From: Geodermatophilus dictyosporus
GTDB lineage: Bacteria > Actinomycetota > Actinomycetes > Mycobacteriales > Geodermatophilaceae
DNA length: 64,000 nt
Direction of reading: 5' to 3'
Assembly (NCBI RefSeq): GCF_900115505.1
Contig: NZ_FOWQ01000003.1
Coordinates: 558,001 to 622,000, forward strand
In this document: one piece after another, positions 1 through 7,395 of the stretch
Numbering within the stretch: the stretch's first letter is position 1
How the letters are laid out: each line of letters begins with the position of its first letter
Notes under the pieces: generated by a model
Told to the model about the DNA's origin: nothing
Database searches by the model: none
Seen by the model: the letters and a program-made list of their open reading frames with translations, nothing else
Made by a program: the position numbers and the translations under genes

Positions 1-870
1 GGACTGACGGTGGTGCAGACCTGCACGCGGACCCCGATCGCGTTCCGCGGGGCCGCGGCGTCGACGAGCCAGTCACCGCTCGCCCTCAGCCCCCCGGCCC
101 AGACCCAGCCGGGCGACGTCCTGGTGGCCCAGGTGGCCTACTACGGGACCTCGACGATCAGCGCGCCCGGCGACTGGACCCTCCTCTCCGCGGACACGAG
201 CGGGACGTCCGTGACCTCCGCCGTCTTCCACAAGGTCGCCACGGGCAGCGAGGCACCCGCGGTCTTCAGCCGTCCGCCCTCCAGTCCCGGGGACATGGTG
301 GGCGGGATCGTCGCCTACGGCGGGGTCGACCCGAGCAGCCCCGTCGCCGTGACCGGCAGGACCACGGGGACCGGCGAGACGGTGAACCTGCCGACGGTGA
401 CGACGACGGTGAAGGACACGGTGCTCGTGTACTTCCTCGCCAAGTCGGGCGGACTGCTCCCGACGCCCGGGGCTCTGCAGGAACGCTGGCGGCTGAGCTC
501 CGACAGCGAGGGCGCCACCGCGGCGGACGAGTCCTTCGTGGGACCGGGGACGACCCCGTCCCGCTCGTCCTCGACGCCCGGCTCCGCCACCGAGTACGTC
601 GCCCACACGATCGCCCTGCGGCCCACCGCGCCCCAGGTCGGCGCGTCCCTGTCCTGGACGGCCAGCCCCAGCACCTGGGCGACCGGCTACCGCCTCGAGC
701 GCAGCACCGCAGGTACGGCGCAGGCACCCCGGAGCATCACCCCGGTCGGCACGACGTCGACCACCGAGGGGCCGCTGGTCAACGGCACCGCGTACTCGTT
801 CCGCCTGTGGGCCTACCGCGGCACCTGGACCTCCACCGTCGCCACCGCTCCGCTGACCCCTGCCTGCTGA
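1..870 (+). CDS. Secreted beta-module/fibronectin-III protein, 5' end cut by window
   Basis: The reading frame is open from base 1, and the first visible GTG (position 10) falls inside a conserved segment, so the real start lies upstream. The visible 289 residues hold one beta-rich module (about residues 8-205; motifs TQPGDVLVAQVAYYG and APGDWTLL) and a C-terminal fibronectin-III-like domain ending in FRLWAYRGTW and a final Cys. The next gene is a close tandem paralogue with the same two domains, and modules of the same type occur three times in the protein at 25967-30016. It is probably an exported surface or matrix protein, by analogy with the paralogue's signal peptide. No catalytic residues are visible and the function is unknown. 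Confidence 0.8.
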   Translation, partial: GLTVVQTCTRTPIAFRGAAASTSQSPLALSPPAQTQPGDVLVAQVAYYGTSTISAPGDWTLLSADTSGTSVTSAVFHKVATGSEAPAVFSRPPSSPGDMVGGIVAYGGVDPSSPVAVTGRTTGTGETVNLPTVTTTVKDTVLVYFLAKSGGLLPTPGALQERWRLSSDSEGATAADESFVGPGTTPSRSSSTPGSATEYVAHTIALRPTAPQVGASLSWTASPSTWATGYRLERSTAGTAQAPRSITPVGTTSTTEGPLVNGTAYSFRLWAYRGTWTSTVATAPLTPAC

Positions 871-927
871 CGCCGCCCGTCGCCGTGCGCGCGTACTCCC
901 CCCGGGGGAGGGGTGTGCGGCCGGCCG

Positions 928-954
928 CTCAAGTCGGCGCGGGGCGCGGCCGAT
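928..954 (+). promoter_or_regulatory. Possible FliA/WhiG-class sigma factor promoter
   Basis: CTCA at 928-931, a 17-base spacer and GCCGAT at 949-954 lie about 50 bases upstream of the ATG at 1003. Motility and sporulation sigma factors of the FliA/WhiG class recognise promoters with a GCCGAT/GCCGAA-type -10 element. That the sites match is seen; that a FliA-like factor uses them is inference. Confidence 0.45.
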
Positions 955-1002
955 GCTCCGGCGAGGACCCGCCACCGGGCGGGACCCGGCAGGAGGACGG
1001 CG

Positions 1003-2055
1003 ATGACACGGTCACGGTGCGCGCGGCGGCTGCCGCGCCGCGCGCTGGCCGCCGTCGTCGGCGCGCTGGCGCTCCTCGCCCTCACGGTGCTGCTGCCCGG
1101 CGCCTCGGCGCGGTTCACCTCGGTGACCGGCAACCCGGCCGGCGCCTGGGCCACCGACGGGGTGGCGCCGCCGACCGGCTTCTCGGCGGCCCTGGCCTGC
1201 GCGACCACGCCCGTCGCCTTCCGCAGCGTGGCGACCGCCACCGGCACCGAGACGCTGACCCTCCCGGTGCCCACCGGCACGGTGGCCGGCGACCTGCTGC
1301 TGGTCCACATCGCCCACTCCTGGACCGGGGCGCCCTTCACCACGCCCGCCGGGTGGACCCACGTCCGCACCGACAACAGCGCGAACACGATCGTCTCCGC
1401 GCTCTACTGGAAGAAGGCCGCCACGGGGGAGGCGAGCGCGACGTTCAGCTACCCCCCGGGGAGCTCCGTCAAGATGGGCGGCGCCATGGCCGCCTACACC
1501 GGGGCGGACACCACCACGCCCGTCGACGACCACAGCGGCCAGGTCGGCACCGGTACGTCGGCCACCACCCCCGCGGTGACCACCGCGACCGCGGGCACCC
1601 TGGTGCTGCGGTTGATCAGCCACGCCGCCCAGCCCCACCCGGCGCCGACCGGCACGACCCCGCGGTGGAGCGTCGGCCCGGTGTCCGGCCTGGGCGGCTA
1701 CAGCGCGGGCGACGAGCAGGTCACCGGTGCCGGTCCGGTGTCCTCCCGGTCCTCGGCGTCGACCGGGACCTCGGCGGCCTGGGTGGGGCAGACCGTCGCG
1801 CTTCGGCGGGCCCCGGGCACGCCGCAGGCGGCCCTCTCCTGGACGGCCAGCCCCAGCACGTGGGCGAGCGGCTACCGCCTCGAGCGCCGCTCCGGCGCCA
1901 CGGTGCAGTCGGACCGGTCGATCACGCCGATCAGCACGACGTCCGCCACCGAGGGGCCGCTGGTCAACGGCACCTCGTACACGTTCCGCCTGTGGGCCCA
2001 CCGCGGCACCTGGACCTCCACCGTCGCCACCGCCTCGCTGACCCCCTCCTGCTGA
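1003..2055 (+). CDS. SipW-type exported protein with beta-module and fibronectin-III tail
   Basis: This is a 350-residue exported protein. The ATG is chosen because AGGAGG lies 7 bases upstream and a signal peptide follows directly: arginine-rich start, hydrophobic stretch about residues 12-34, likely cut after ASA. The next residues, RFTSVTGNPAGAW, resemble the mature start of actinobacterial proteins annotated as SipW-dependent exports. A beta-rich module follows (about residues 60-260; TVAGDLLLVHIAHSW, TPAGWTHV), then a fibronectin-III-like domain (about 275-350) ending in Cys. The domain order and much of the FN3 sequence match the gene ending at 870, so this is a tandem duplication. A structural fibre or matrix role is possible but unproven. 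Confidence 0.82.
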   Translation: MTRSRCARRLPRRALAAVVGALALLALTVLLPGASARFTSVTGNPAGAWATDGVAPPTGFSAALACATTPVAFRSVATATGTETLTLPVPTGTVAGDLLLVHIAHSWTGAPFTTPAGWTHVRTDNSANTIVSALYWKKAATGEASATFSYPPGSSVKMGGAMAAYTGADTTTPVDDHSGQVGTGTSATTPAVTTATAGTLVLRLISHAAQPHPAPTGTTPRWSVGPVSGLGGYSAGDEQVTGAGPVSSRSSASTGTSAAWVGQTVALRRAPGTPQAALSWTASPSTWASGYRLERRSGATVQSDRSITPISTTSATEGPLVNGTSYTFRLWAHRGTWTSTVATASLTPSC

Positions 2056-2147
2056 CCCGCCGGGTCGGGACGGATCGACAGCGCGGCGCCGCCGACTTCG
2101 TCAACCCCCGCGGTCCCGGCATCCCCGGACCGGGCCCCCGCGCGGCC

Positions 2148-2153
2148 TACCGT
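2148..2153 (+). promoter_or_regulatory. Possible -10 box (TACCGT) of a leaderless transcript
   Basis: TACCGT ends 8 bases before the GTG at 2162 and no Shine-Dalgarno sequence lies between. This resembles the -10/start spacing of leaderless actinobacterial genes. No clear -35 is visible. Confidence 0.35.
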
Positions 2154-2161
2154 TCCTGCCC

Positions 2162-3052
2162 GTGGCAACGGGGGAGCGTCCGGTCGCCCTCCTCCGGGAG
2201 GCGCTGGCCGTCGAGGTGCTGCTCGACGCCACCTGGCACCCGGCCGAGCTGCTGGGCTGGCGGCACGACGGTCCCGGCACCGCCCGGCTGCGGGTCCGCC
2301 TGGACTGGGACGGCGACCCGCGGGTGCTGTGGACGCCGCTGACGCTCGCGCGGCTGCCCGTGCCCGGCGCCGTGCCGGCACCCCGGCGGTCCCCTCCTGC
2401 GCTGCCCGCTCCGCACCGGGCCGCGCACCCCCCGGTCCGCCGGGCGGCCCCGTCCCCGCCGGCTCCTCCGGCCGGCACCTCGTCCCCGTCGTCCGCCGCC
2501 GAGCTCCGGCTGCAGGTCGAGCTGCTCAAGCTCCAGGCCGGCGTGCGCGAGGAGCGCCGCCGCGTGGTCGTCGTCCTCGAGGGCAGCCGCGACGCCGGCC
2601 AGCAGGGCATCGCCGCCGCACTCGTCGAGCACCTCGACCCCCGGTGGGCGCGGGTGGTGACCGACGCGCCCGACCGCGCCGCGCTGCTGCCCCGCCCGGG
2701 CGGTCTCCTGGTCGCCGACCGCTGCTGGTGCGGCCCGGCCCCGGTGGCGGTCGACGAGCTGGTGGCGCGCGAGCGGGCGCTGCTCGCCGACGGCGTGCAG
2801 CTGGTCAAGCTGTGGTGCTCGGTGCGCCGTCCCGACGCCGACCCCGTCGCCGAGGCCGCGCTGGTGGGCGCCACCTCGACCCCCGGCGCGCCGTGGACGG
2901 TGCTGGCCGCCGACGACGAGCCGCGGGCCCGGCTGGCGGCGCTGCGGCAGGTGCTCTCGACGGTGGACTACCGCGGCCGCAGCGACGACGTCCTCGGCCG
3001 GCCCGACCCGCTGCTGGTGGCCGCGGTGCCGCCGCTCGCCGCCCGCCCGTGA
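2162..3052 (+). CDS. PPK2-like protein with degenerate active site
   Basis: The 296-residue product has an N-terminal domain of unknown type (about 1-68), a Pro/Ala-rich linker (about 69-113) and a C-terminal half that follows the polyphosphate kinase 2 pattern: LRLQVELLKLQ, RRRVVVVLEGSRDAG, VEHLDPRWARVV, VADRCW, QLVKLWCSV, APWTVLAADD. In active PPK2 enzymes the P-loop reads like GRDAAGKGG and a lid helix carries basic residues. Here the loop is SRDAGQQG without the lysine, and the lid segment between SVRRPDAD and APWTV is largely deleted. I infer a non-catalytic PPK2 relative, perhaps regulatory or polyphosphate-binding. It starts with GTG, probably leaderless, and faces the crotonase gene. 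Confidence 0.72.
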   Translation: MATGERPVALLREALAVEVLLDATWHPAELLGWRHDGPGTARLRVRLDWDGDPRVLWTPLTLARLPVPGAVPAPRRSPPALPAPHRAAHPPVRRAAPSPPAPPAGTSSPSSAAELRLQVELLKLQAGVREERRRVVVVLEGSRDAGQQGIAAALVEHLDPRWARVVTDAPDRAALLPRPGGLLVADRCWCGPAPVAVDELVARERALLADGVQLVKLWCSVRRPDADPVAEAALVGATSTPGAPWTVLAADDEPRARLAALRQVLSTVDYRGRSDDVLGRPDPLLVAAVPPLAARP

Positions 3053-3057
3053 GGGGA

Positions 3058-3088
3058 GCGGCGCGGGCCTACGGCCGGCCCGCGCCGC
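3058..3088. terminator. Convergent hairpin terminator
   Basis: A perfect 12-bp stem (GCGGCGCGGGCC at 3058-3069 against 3077-3088) with a 7-base loop lies between two convergent genes and overlaps the stop codon of the crotonase gene. There is no U tract, as is usual in high-GC actinobacteria. Confidence 0.6.
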
Positions 3089-3863
3089 GGAAGTCGGGCC
3101 GGCGCTTCTCGACAAACGCGCGCACGCCCTCGCGCCCCTCGGGGTCGGCGGCGGACTCGGCGATCAGCCGCGCCTCGTCGTCCAGCTGCTCCTCCAGCGT
3201 GCGGATGGCCGCCCGCCGGACCAGCCCCCGGGTGCGCACCATCGCGCGCACCGGCCCCGTCGCCACCCGGTGGGCCAGGGCGACGGCGGCCTCGCGCAGG
3301 TCCTCGTCCTCGACCAGCCGCGCGACCAGCCCGAACTGGTGGGCCTCGGCGGCGGTGAGCGCGCCGTCGGTGAGCATCAGCTCCAGCGCGCGCGGCGCGC
3401 CCAGCGCCCGGGTGAGCGCCCACGAGCTGCCGCCGTCGGGCGAGAAGCCCAGCGCGCCGTACGCCGGGCGGAACTTCGTCGAGCGGGCGCAGACGACGAC
3501 GTCGCAGGCCCCCACCAGCCCGACGGCCGCGCCGGCCACCGCGCCCTGCACACCGGCGACCACCGGCACCGGGCTGTAGAGCAGCCGGCGCACCACCTCG
3601 TGCCAGTCGTGCGCCAGGCGTCCGACGAAGGCGCCGGGGTCCTCGGCGCGGGCGAAGGAGTGCACGTCGCCGCCGACGCAGAAGCGCTCGCCGCTGCCCA
3701 GCAGCAGCACCGTCCGGGTCGCCTCGGGGCGGGCCTCCAGCGCGGCGGTGAGCTGCTCGGCCATGGCCGGGTCCAGCGCGTTGCCGGCCTCGGGCCGGTC
3801 CAGCGTGATGGTCCAGACGTCCCCGTCGAGCGCGGTGAGGACGCGCGGGTGGTCGGTGGTCAT
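3069..3863 (-). CDS. Enoyl-CoA hydratase/isomerase family protein
   Basis: This 264-residue crotonase-fold enzyme acts on CoA thioesters, probably in fatty-acid or amino-acid breakdown in the cytoplasm. The ATG at 3863 is preferred to upstream in-frame codons because GGGAGGACC directly precedes it. Family marks seen: ITLDRPEAGNALD, the oxyanion-hole segment SGERFCVGGDVHSF, the second glycine-rich strand GVQGAVAGAAVGLVGACD, and LGFSPDGGSSWALTRALG. The acidic residue in the last motif is Asp, as in PaaG-like isomerases, so hydratase and isomerase cannot be separated. The gene stands alone, convergent with the PPK2-like gene; the exact substrate is unknown. Confidence 0.88.
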   Translation of the reverse strand: MTTDHPRVLTALDGDVWTITLDRPEAGNALDPAMAEQLTAALEARPEATRTVLLLGSGERFCVGGDVHSFARAEDPGAFVGRLAHDWHEVVRRLLYSPVPVVAGVQGAVAGAAVGLVGACDVVVCARSTKFRPAYGALGFSPDGGSSWALTRALGAPRALELMLTDGALTAAEAHQFGLVARLVEDEDLREAAVALAHRVATGPVRAMVRTRGLVRRAAIRTLEEQLDDEARLIAESAADPEGREGVRAFVEKRRPDFRGAGRP

Positions 3864-3915
3864 CGGTCCTCCCGAGGGCGGTGGCGACCACCGTAGGGCC
3901 CGGCCGCGCACCACC

Positions 3916-5445
3916 TCAGAACCAGGAGGGGAACCACATCCGCAGCAGCCACTCCGCGTGCGGGAGCGGCCGCCCGGCCAGCACCGGGTAGAAGAACGCG
4001 AACGTGCCGGCGACGACGGCGACGTAGCCGCTCACCGAAGCCAGGCCCACCGTGCGCCGCCACTGCGTGGCCCCCGGCCGGCCGAGGACGTCCTGCAGCA
4101 CCAGCGTCACGGCGAGCACGAAGAACGGCAGCACCGGCGCGGTGTAGAAGGCGAACATCGTCCGCTCGGGGTTGAGGAACCAGGTGCCCCACCCGGCGGC
4201 GACGGCGACCGCGACCAGCACCGCCGCGGGGTCGCGCCGGGCGACGATCCGCCAGAGCAGCCACAGCAGGGCCGGCGCGAAGGCCAGCCAGAGGGTCGGC
4301 GTCCCGACCATGAGGATGTAGCGGATCACCTGCCCGCCGGTCCCGTCGGTGAGGCCCTGCGGGTTCCACAGCAGGATCGGCCGGCCGTTGACCAGCCAGG
4401 TCCAGGGGCCGGACTCCCACGGGTGCGGCGTCGACAGGCCGTTGTGGAAGTCCCACCACTCGACGTGCATGTGCCACCAGGAGCGCAGCGCGCCGGGGAC
4501 CCACGGGAACGCCGTCTCCGGGTTGCGCTGCGCCCACCAGCGGCCCTGCGCCGTCTCGCCGAGGAACCACCCGGTGAAGCTCGCCACGTAGGTGAGCACC
4601 GGCACGGCCGCCAGCGCCCAGGTCGCGCCGGGCAGCCCGCGGCGCAGCGCGGTCGCCGTCGGCCGCGGGACGCCCGCCTCCCGCCACGCCGCGCGGTCCC
4701 AGAACAGCGAGAGCACCGCGAAGAAGGCGAGGAAGTACAGCCCGCTCCACTTGACCGAGCAGGCGCAGCCGAAGAGGACCCCCGCGGCGATCCGCCAGCC
4801 GCGCGGCCCGAGGCGGGACCCGGTGGCCGGCACCGGCAGCGACGCGCGGACGCGGGCGCGCACCCGGTCGCGGTCGACGACCAGGCAGGCGACCGCGCCG
4901 AGCACGAGGACCTGCAGGAACACGTCGAGCAGGCCGATGCGCGAGACGGTGAACTGGAAGCCGTCGAAGGCCAGGAGCAGGCCGGCGACCACGCCCAGCA
5001 GCGTCGAGCCGGTCAGCCGCCGCGCCAGCCGCACGAGGACGACGACGCTGATCGCCCCGGCCACCGCGGACGGGAACCGCCAGCCGAACGAGTCGTAGCC
5101 GAACAGCTGCTCCCCGGCCGCGATCAGCCACTTCCCGAGCGGCGGGTGGACGATGAAGGTGTAGCCGCGGTTGTACTCGTGGCCCCAGGTGAGCAGGTCG
5201 TGGGCCTCGGGCGGGTAGTAGGCCTCGTCGAACAGCAGCGTGTCGGGATAGCCGATGCCGACCAGCCGGCTGACCAGCGTGAGCACGCCGAGCACCCCGG
5301 CCAGCAGCCAGGACAGCAGCCGGTCGCCGGGCAGCGGCGGGGTGCGGTCGGTGCGCGGCCGGGGCAGCGGCAGGCGGCGGCGCGCGCGCGGCGGCGGGCC
5401 CGGCGGGTCCCCGGCGTCCGTGCGCTCGGGAGCCAGGACCGCCAT
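3916..5445 (-). CDS. Protein O-mannosyltransferase family (GT39) membrane enzyme
   Basis: A 509-residue polytopic membrane protein of the Pmt/GT39 family, which transfers mannose from polyprenyl-phosphate mannose to Ser/Thr of exported proteins. A Pro/Arg-rich cytoplasmic N-terminus (about 1-42) is followed by the first membrane helix and then LFDEAYYPPEAHDLL, whose Asp-Glu pair (residues 73-74) is the catalytic acidic motif of the family. VHPPLGKWLI, FRFP-like WRFPSA and several hydrophobic helices follow. It is divergent from rsmI, an arrangement common in actinobacteria. The secreted proteins elsewhere in the window are possible substrates; that is inference. Confidence 0.88.
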   Translation of the reverse strand: MAVLAPERTDAGDPPGPPPRARRRLPLPRPRTDRTPPLPGDRLLSWLLAGVLGVLTLVSRLVGIGYPDTLLFDEAYYPPEAHDLLTWGHEYNRGYTFIVHPPLGKWLIAAGEQLFGYDSFGWRFPSAVAGAISVVVLVRLARRLTGSTLLGVVAGLLLAFDGFQFTVSRIGLLDVFLQVLVLGAVACLVVDRDRVRARVRASLPVPATGSRLGPRGWRIAAGVLFGCACSVKWSGLYFLAFFAVLSLFWDRAAWREAGVPRPTATALRRGLPGATWALAAVPVLTYVASFTGWFLGETAQGRWWAQRNPETAFPWVPGALRSWWHMHVEWWDFHNGLSTPHPWESGPWTWLVNGRPILLWNPQGLTDGTGGQVIRYILMVGTPTLWLAFAPALLWLLWRIVARRDPAAVLVAVAVAAGWGTWFLNPERTMFAFYTAPVLPFFVLAVTLVLQDVLGRPGATQWRRTVGLASVSGYVAVVAGTFAFFYPVLAGRPLPHAEWLLRMWFPSWF

Positions 5446-5498
5446 GCGCCTCAGGGTATGTGCGCCGCCGGGGCGGGCCGGCGTGACAGGCTCGGGAC

Positions 5499-6338
5499 GT
5501 GACCGGACGGCTGGTGCTCGGTGGTGCCCCGCTCGGCCAGCCCGGCGACGTCGGCCCGCGGCTGCGCCGGGTGATGGCCGAGGCCGACGTCCTGGCCGTC
5601 GAGGACACCCGGCGGCTGCACCGGCTGGCCACCGACCTCGAGGTGACGCTCACCGGCCGCGTGGTGACCTTCCACGAGTCGGTGGAGCGCTCCCGCCTGC
5701 CCGGGCTGCTGTCGGCGCTCGACCAGGGCCAGACCGTCCTGCTGATCACCGACGCCGGCATGCCCTCGGTCTCCGACCCCGGCTACACGCTGGTGCGGGC
5801 GGCGATCGAGGCCGGGGCCGAGGTCACGTCGGTGCCCGGGCCGTCCGCGGTGACGACGGCCCTGGCGGTCTCCGGGCTGCCGGTGGACCGGTTCTGCTTC
5901 GAGGGCTTCCTGCCCCGCAGGGCCGGGGAGCGCCGGTCGCGGCTGGCCGGGCTGGCCGACGAGCGCCGCACGATGGTGTTCTTCGAGTCGCCGCACCGGC
6001 TGGCCGACGCCCTGGCCGACTGCGCCGCCGCGTTCGGCGACTCCCGGGCGGCCGCGGTGTGCCGGGAGCTGACCAAGACCCACGAGGAGGTCCGGCGGGG
6101 GCCGCTGACGGAGCTGGCCTCGTGGGCGGCCGACGGTGTGCGCGGGGAGATCACGCTCGTCGTCGCGGGCGCGTCGCCGGAGCCGGTGGCCCTGTCGGCC
6201 GGCGAGCTCGCCGCGCTGGTGGCGGGCGAGGAGGCCGCAGGAGCCACCCGCAAGGACGCCATCCGCGCCGTCGTCACCCGCACCGGCCTGCCCCGCCGCA
6301 CGGTCTACGACGCCGTCGTCGCCACCAAGGACACCTGA
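5499..6338 (+). CDS. rsmI: 16S rRNA (cytidine-1402-2'-O)-methyltransferase
   Basis: RsmI uses S-adenosylmethionine to methylate the ribose of C1402 in the 16S rRNA decoding centre. The 279-residue product has the tetrapyrrole-methylase fold signature: VEDTRRLHRL, TDAGMPSVSDPGY, VPGPSAVTTALAVSGLP and FEGFLPR, in the usual order. The GTG start sits six bases after CAGGCT, so the message is probably leaderless. The N-terminus (LVLGGAPLGQPGDVGPR) aligns with the usual ATPIGNLxD segment with several changes. A C-terminal tail carries a lysine-rich helix (TRKDAIRAVVTRTGLPRR), typical of the family. It is divergent from the Pmt gene. Confidence 0.95.
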   Translation: MTGRLVLGGAPLGQPGDVGPRLRRVMAEADVLAVEDTRRLHRLATDLEVTLTGRVVTFHESVERSRLPGLLSALDQGQTVLLITDAGMPSVSDPGYTLVRAAIEAGAEVTSVPGPSAVTTALAVSGLPVDRFCFEGFLPRRAGERRSRLAGLADERRTMVFFESPHRLADALADCAAAFGDSRAAAVCRELTKTHEEVRRGPLTELASWAADGVRGEITLVVAGASPEPVALSAGELAALVAGEEAAGATRKDAIRAVVTRTGLPRRTVYDAVVATKDT

Positions 6339-6342
6339 CCTC

Positions 6343-6400
6343 CGACCGTGCACTCGTCGGGGCCATCGGCGGCAGCGATGCCCCGGCAGGTGCACGGTCG
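6343..6400. terminator. Long intergenic hairpin after rsmI
   Basis: Arms CGACCGTGCAC (6343-6353) and its exact complement (6390-6400) enclose a second stem of GGGG-CATCG against CGATG-CCCC, leaving a 7-base loop. It lies just after the rsmI stop and is likely a terminator; it could also be a dispersed palindromic element. Confidence 0.55.
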
Positions 6401-6438
6401 CACCGACCTGTGGACGACGCCGGCGGGAGAGGTCCCTC

Positions 6439-7368
6439 GTGCGGCACGGTGCCGCGGTGTCCCGCCCCCCGGCGCAGCCGTCGCGCCTGACCACCGGCCC
6501 GTTCCGGGGTACCACCGCGGTCGCCCGGGGGCTGCTCACCGCGGACCAGCTCCGGAGCAGCGCCTGGCGGCGACTCTTCCGGGACGTCTACCTGCACCGT
6601 GACCTCCCGGTCACCCACGAGCTGCGTGCCGTGGCCGCGGCGGGGCTGCTGCTCCCCGGCGCCGTCGTCTCGGGGAGGAGTGCGGCGGTCCTCTGGGGCA
6701 TCGAGCTGGCCGGGACCGACGACGACGTCGAGCTCACGCTCCCGCCGGGGCGCCACCCGGTGCGGGTGGGTGGGTTGCGCGTGTGCCGGGCGTCGCTGGC
6801 CGGGGACGACGTCGAAGGCCGTCGGGGAGTCCCGGCCACCACGCCGGAGGCCACCGCCCTCGACCTGGCCCGGCACCTGGAGGGGGACGACGCGGTGGTG
6901 GCAGTCGACCGGGTGCTGGCCTCCGGCCTCGTCGACCTCGGTGCGCTGCGCGGTCGTGCGGCACGGTGCACGGGGCGAGGGAGTGCGCGGGCGCGGGCGG
7001 TCTGTGCGCTCGCGGACGAGCGGTCGGAGTCCCCGCAGGAGACGCGACTCCGGGTCCTCCTCCTCCGGGCGGGTCTGCCCGTGCCGGTCCCGCAGTTCAC
7101 CGTCCGGGTCGGGGGCCGCTTCGTCGCCCGCGTCGACCTCGCCTGGCCGGACCTGCGGGTGGCCGTCGAGTACGACGGTCGCTGGCACGCCGAGGCGGGA
7201 CAGTTCGCGCGGGACCGGCAGCGGCTCAACCGGCTGCAGGAGGCGGGGTGGCGCGTGGTCTTCGTGACCGCCGCGGACCTCCACCGGCCCGGCGAGCTGG
7301 TCGCGCGCGTCACCCGGGCCCTCGCGGCCGTGAGTGTGCGCTCCCCGGGCCCAGCCGCCGGCAGCTGA
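6439..7368 (+). CDS. AbiEi-like HTH / DUF559 nuclease-fold protein
   Basis: This 309-residue protein combines an N-terminal segment like the AbiEi antitoxin winged helix (AVARGLLTADQLRSSAWRRLF, then RDVYLHR) with a C-terminal DUF559 domain of the Vsr/PD-(D/E)XK nuclease fold (ARVDLAWPDLRVAVEYDGRW, then FARDRQRLNRLQEAGWRVV). Acidic D..E.D residues and RDRQR fit the expected core. Start: GTG at 6439 is chosen because GGAGAGG lies about six bases upstream; GTG at 6457 is an alternative. No toxin partner is adjacent. This architecture is frequent in actinobacteria, usually as a lone gene of unknown role. The gene is framed by two hairpins, one covering its last codons. Confidence 0.75.
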   Translation: MRHGAAVSRPPAQPSRLTTGPFRGTTAVARGLLTADQLRSSAWRRLFRDVYLHRDLPVTHELRAVAAAGLLLPGAVVSGRSAAVLWGIELAGTDDDVELTLPPGRHPVRVGGLRVCRASLAGDDVEGRRGVPATTPEATALDLARHLEGDDAVVAVDRVLASGLVDLGALRGRAARCTGRGSARARAVCALADERSESPQETRLRVLLLRAGLPVPVPQFTVRVGGRFVARVDLAWPDLRVAVEYDGRWHAEAGQFARDRQRLNRLQEAGWRVVFVTAADLHRPGELVARVTRALAAVSVRSPGPAAGS

Positions 7369-7390
7369 CCCCGGGGGCCGCACACTCGCG
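7329..7390. terminator. Convergent hairpin overlapping a gene end
   Basis: The arm CGTGAGTGTGCGCTCCCCGGG at 7329-7349 is nearly complementary to 7369-7390 (one mismatch plus one bulge in about 21 pairs). The left arm lies in the last codons of the DUF559 gene and the right arm just beyond the corA stop, so it can terminate both convergent transcripts. Confidence 0.65.
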
Positions 7391-7395
7391 CCCAG

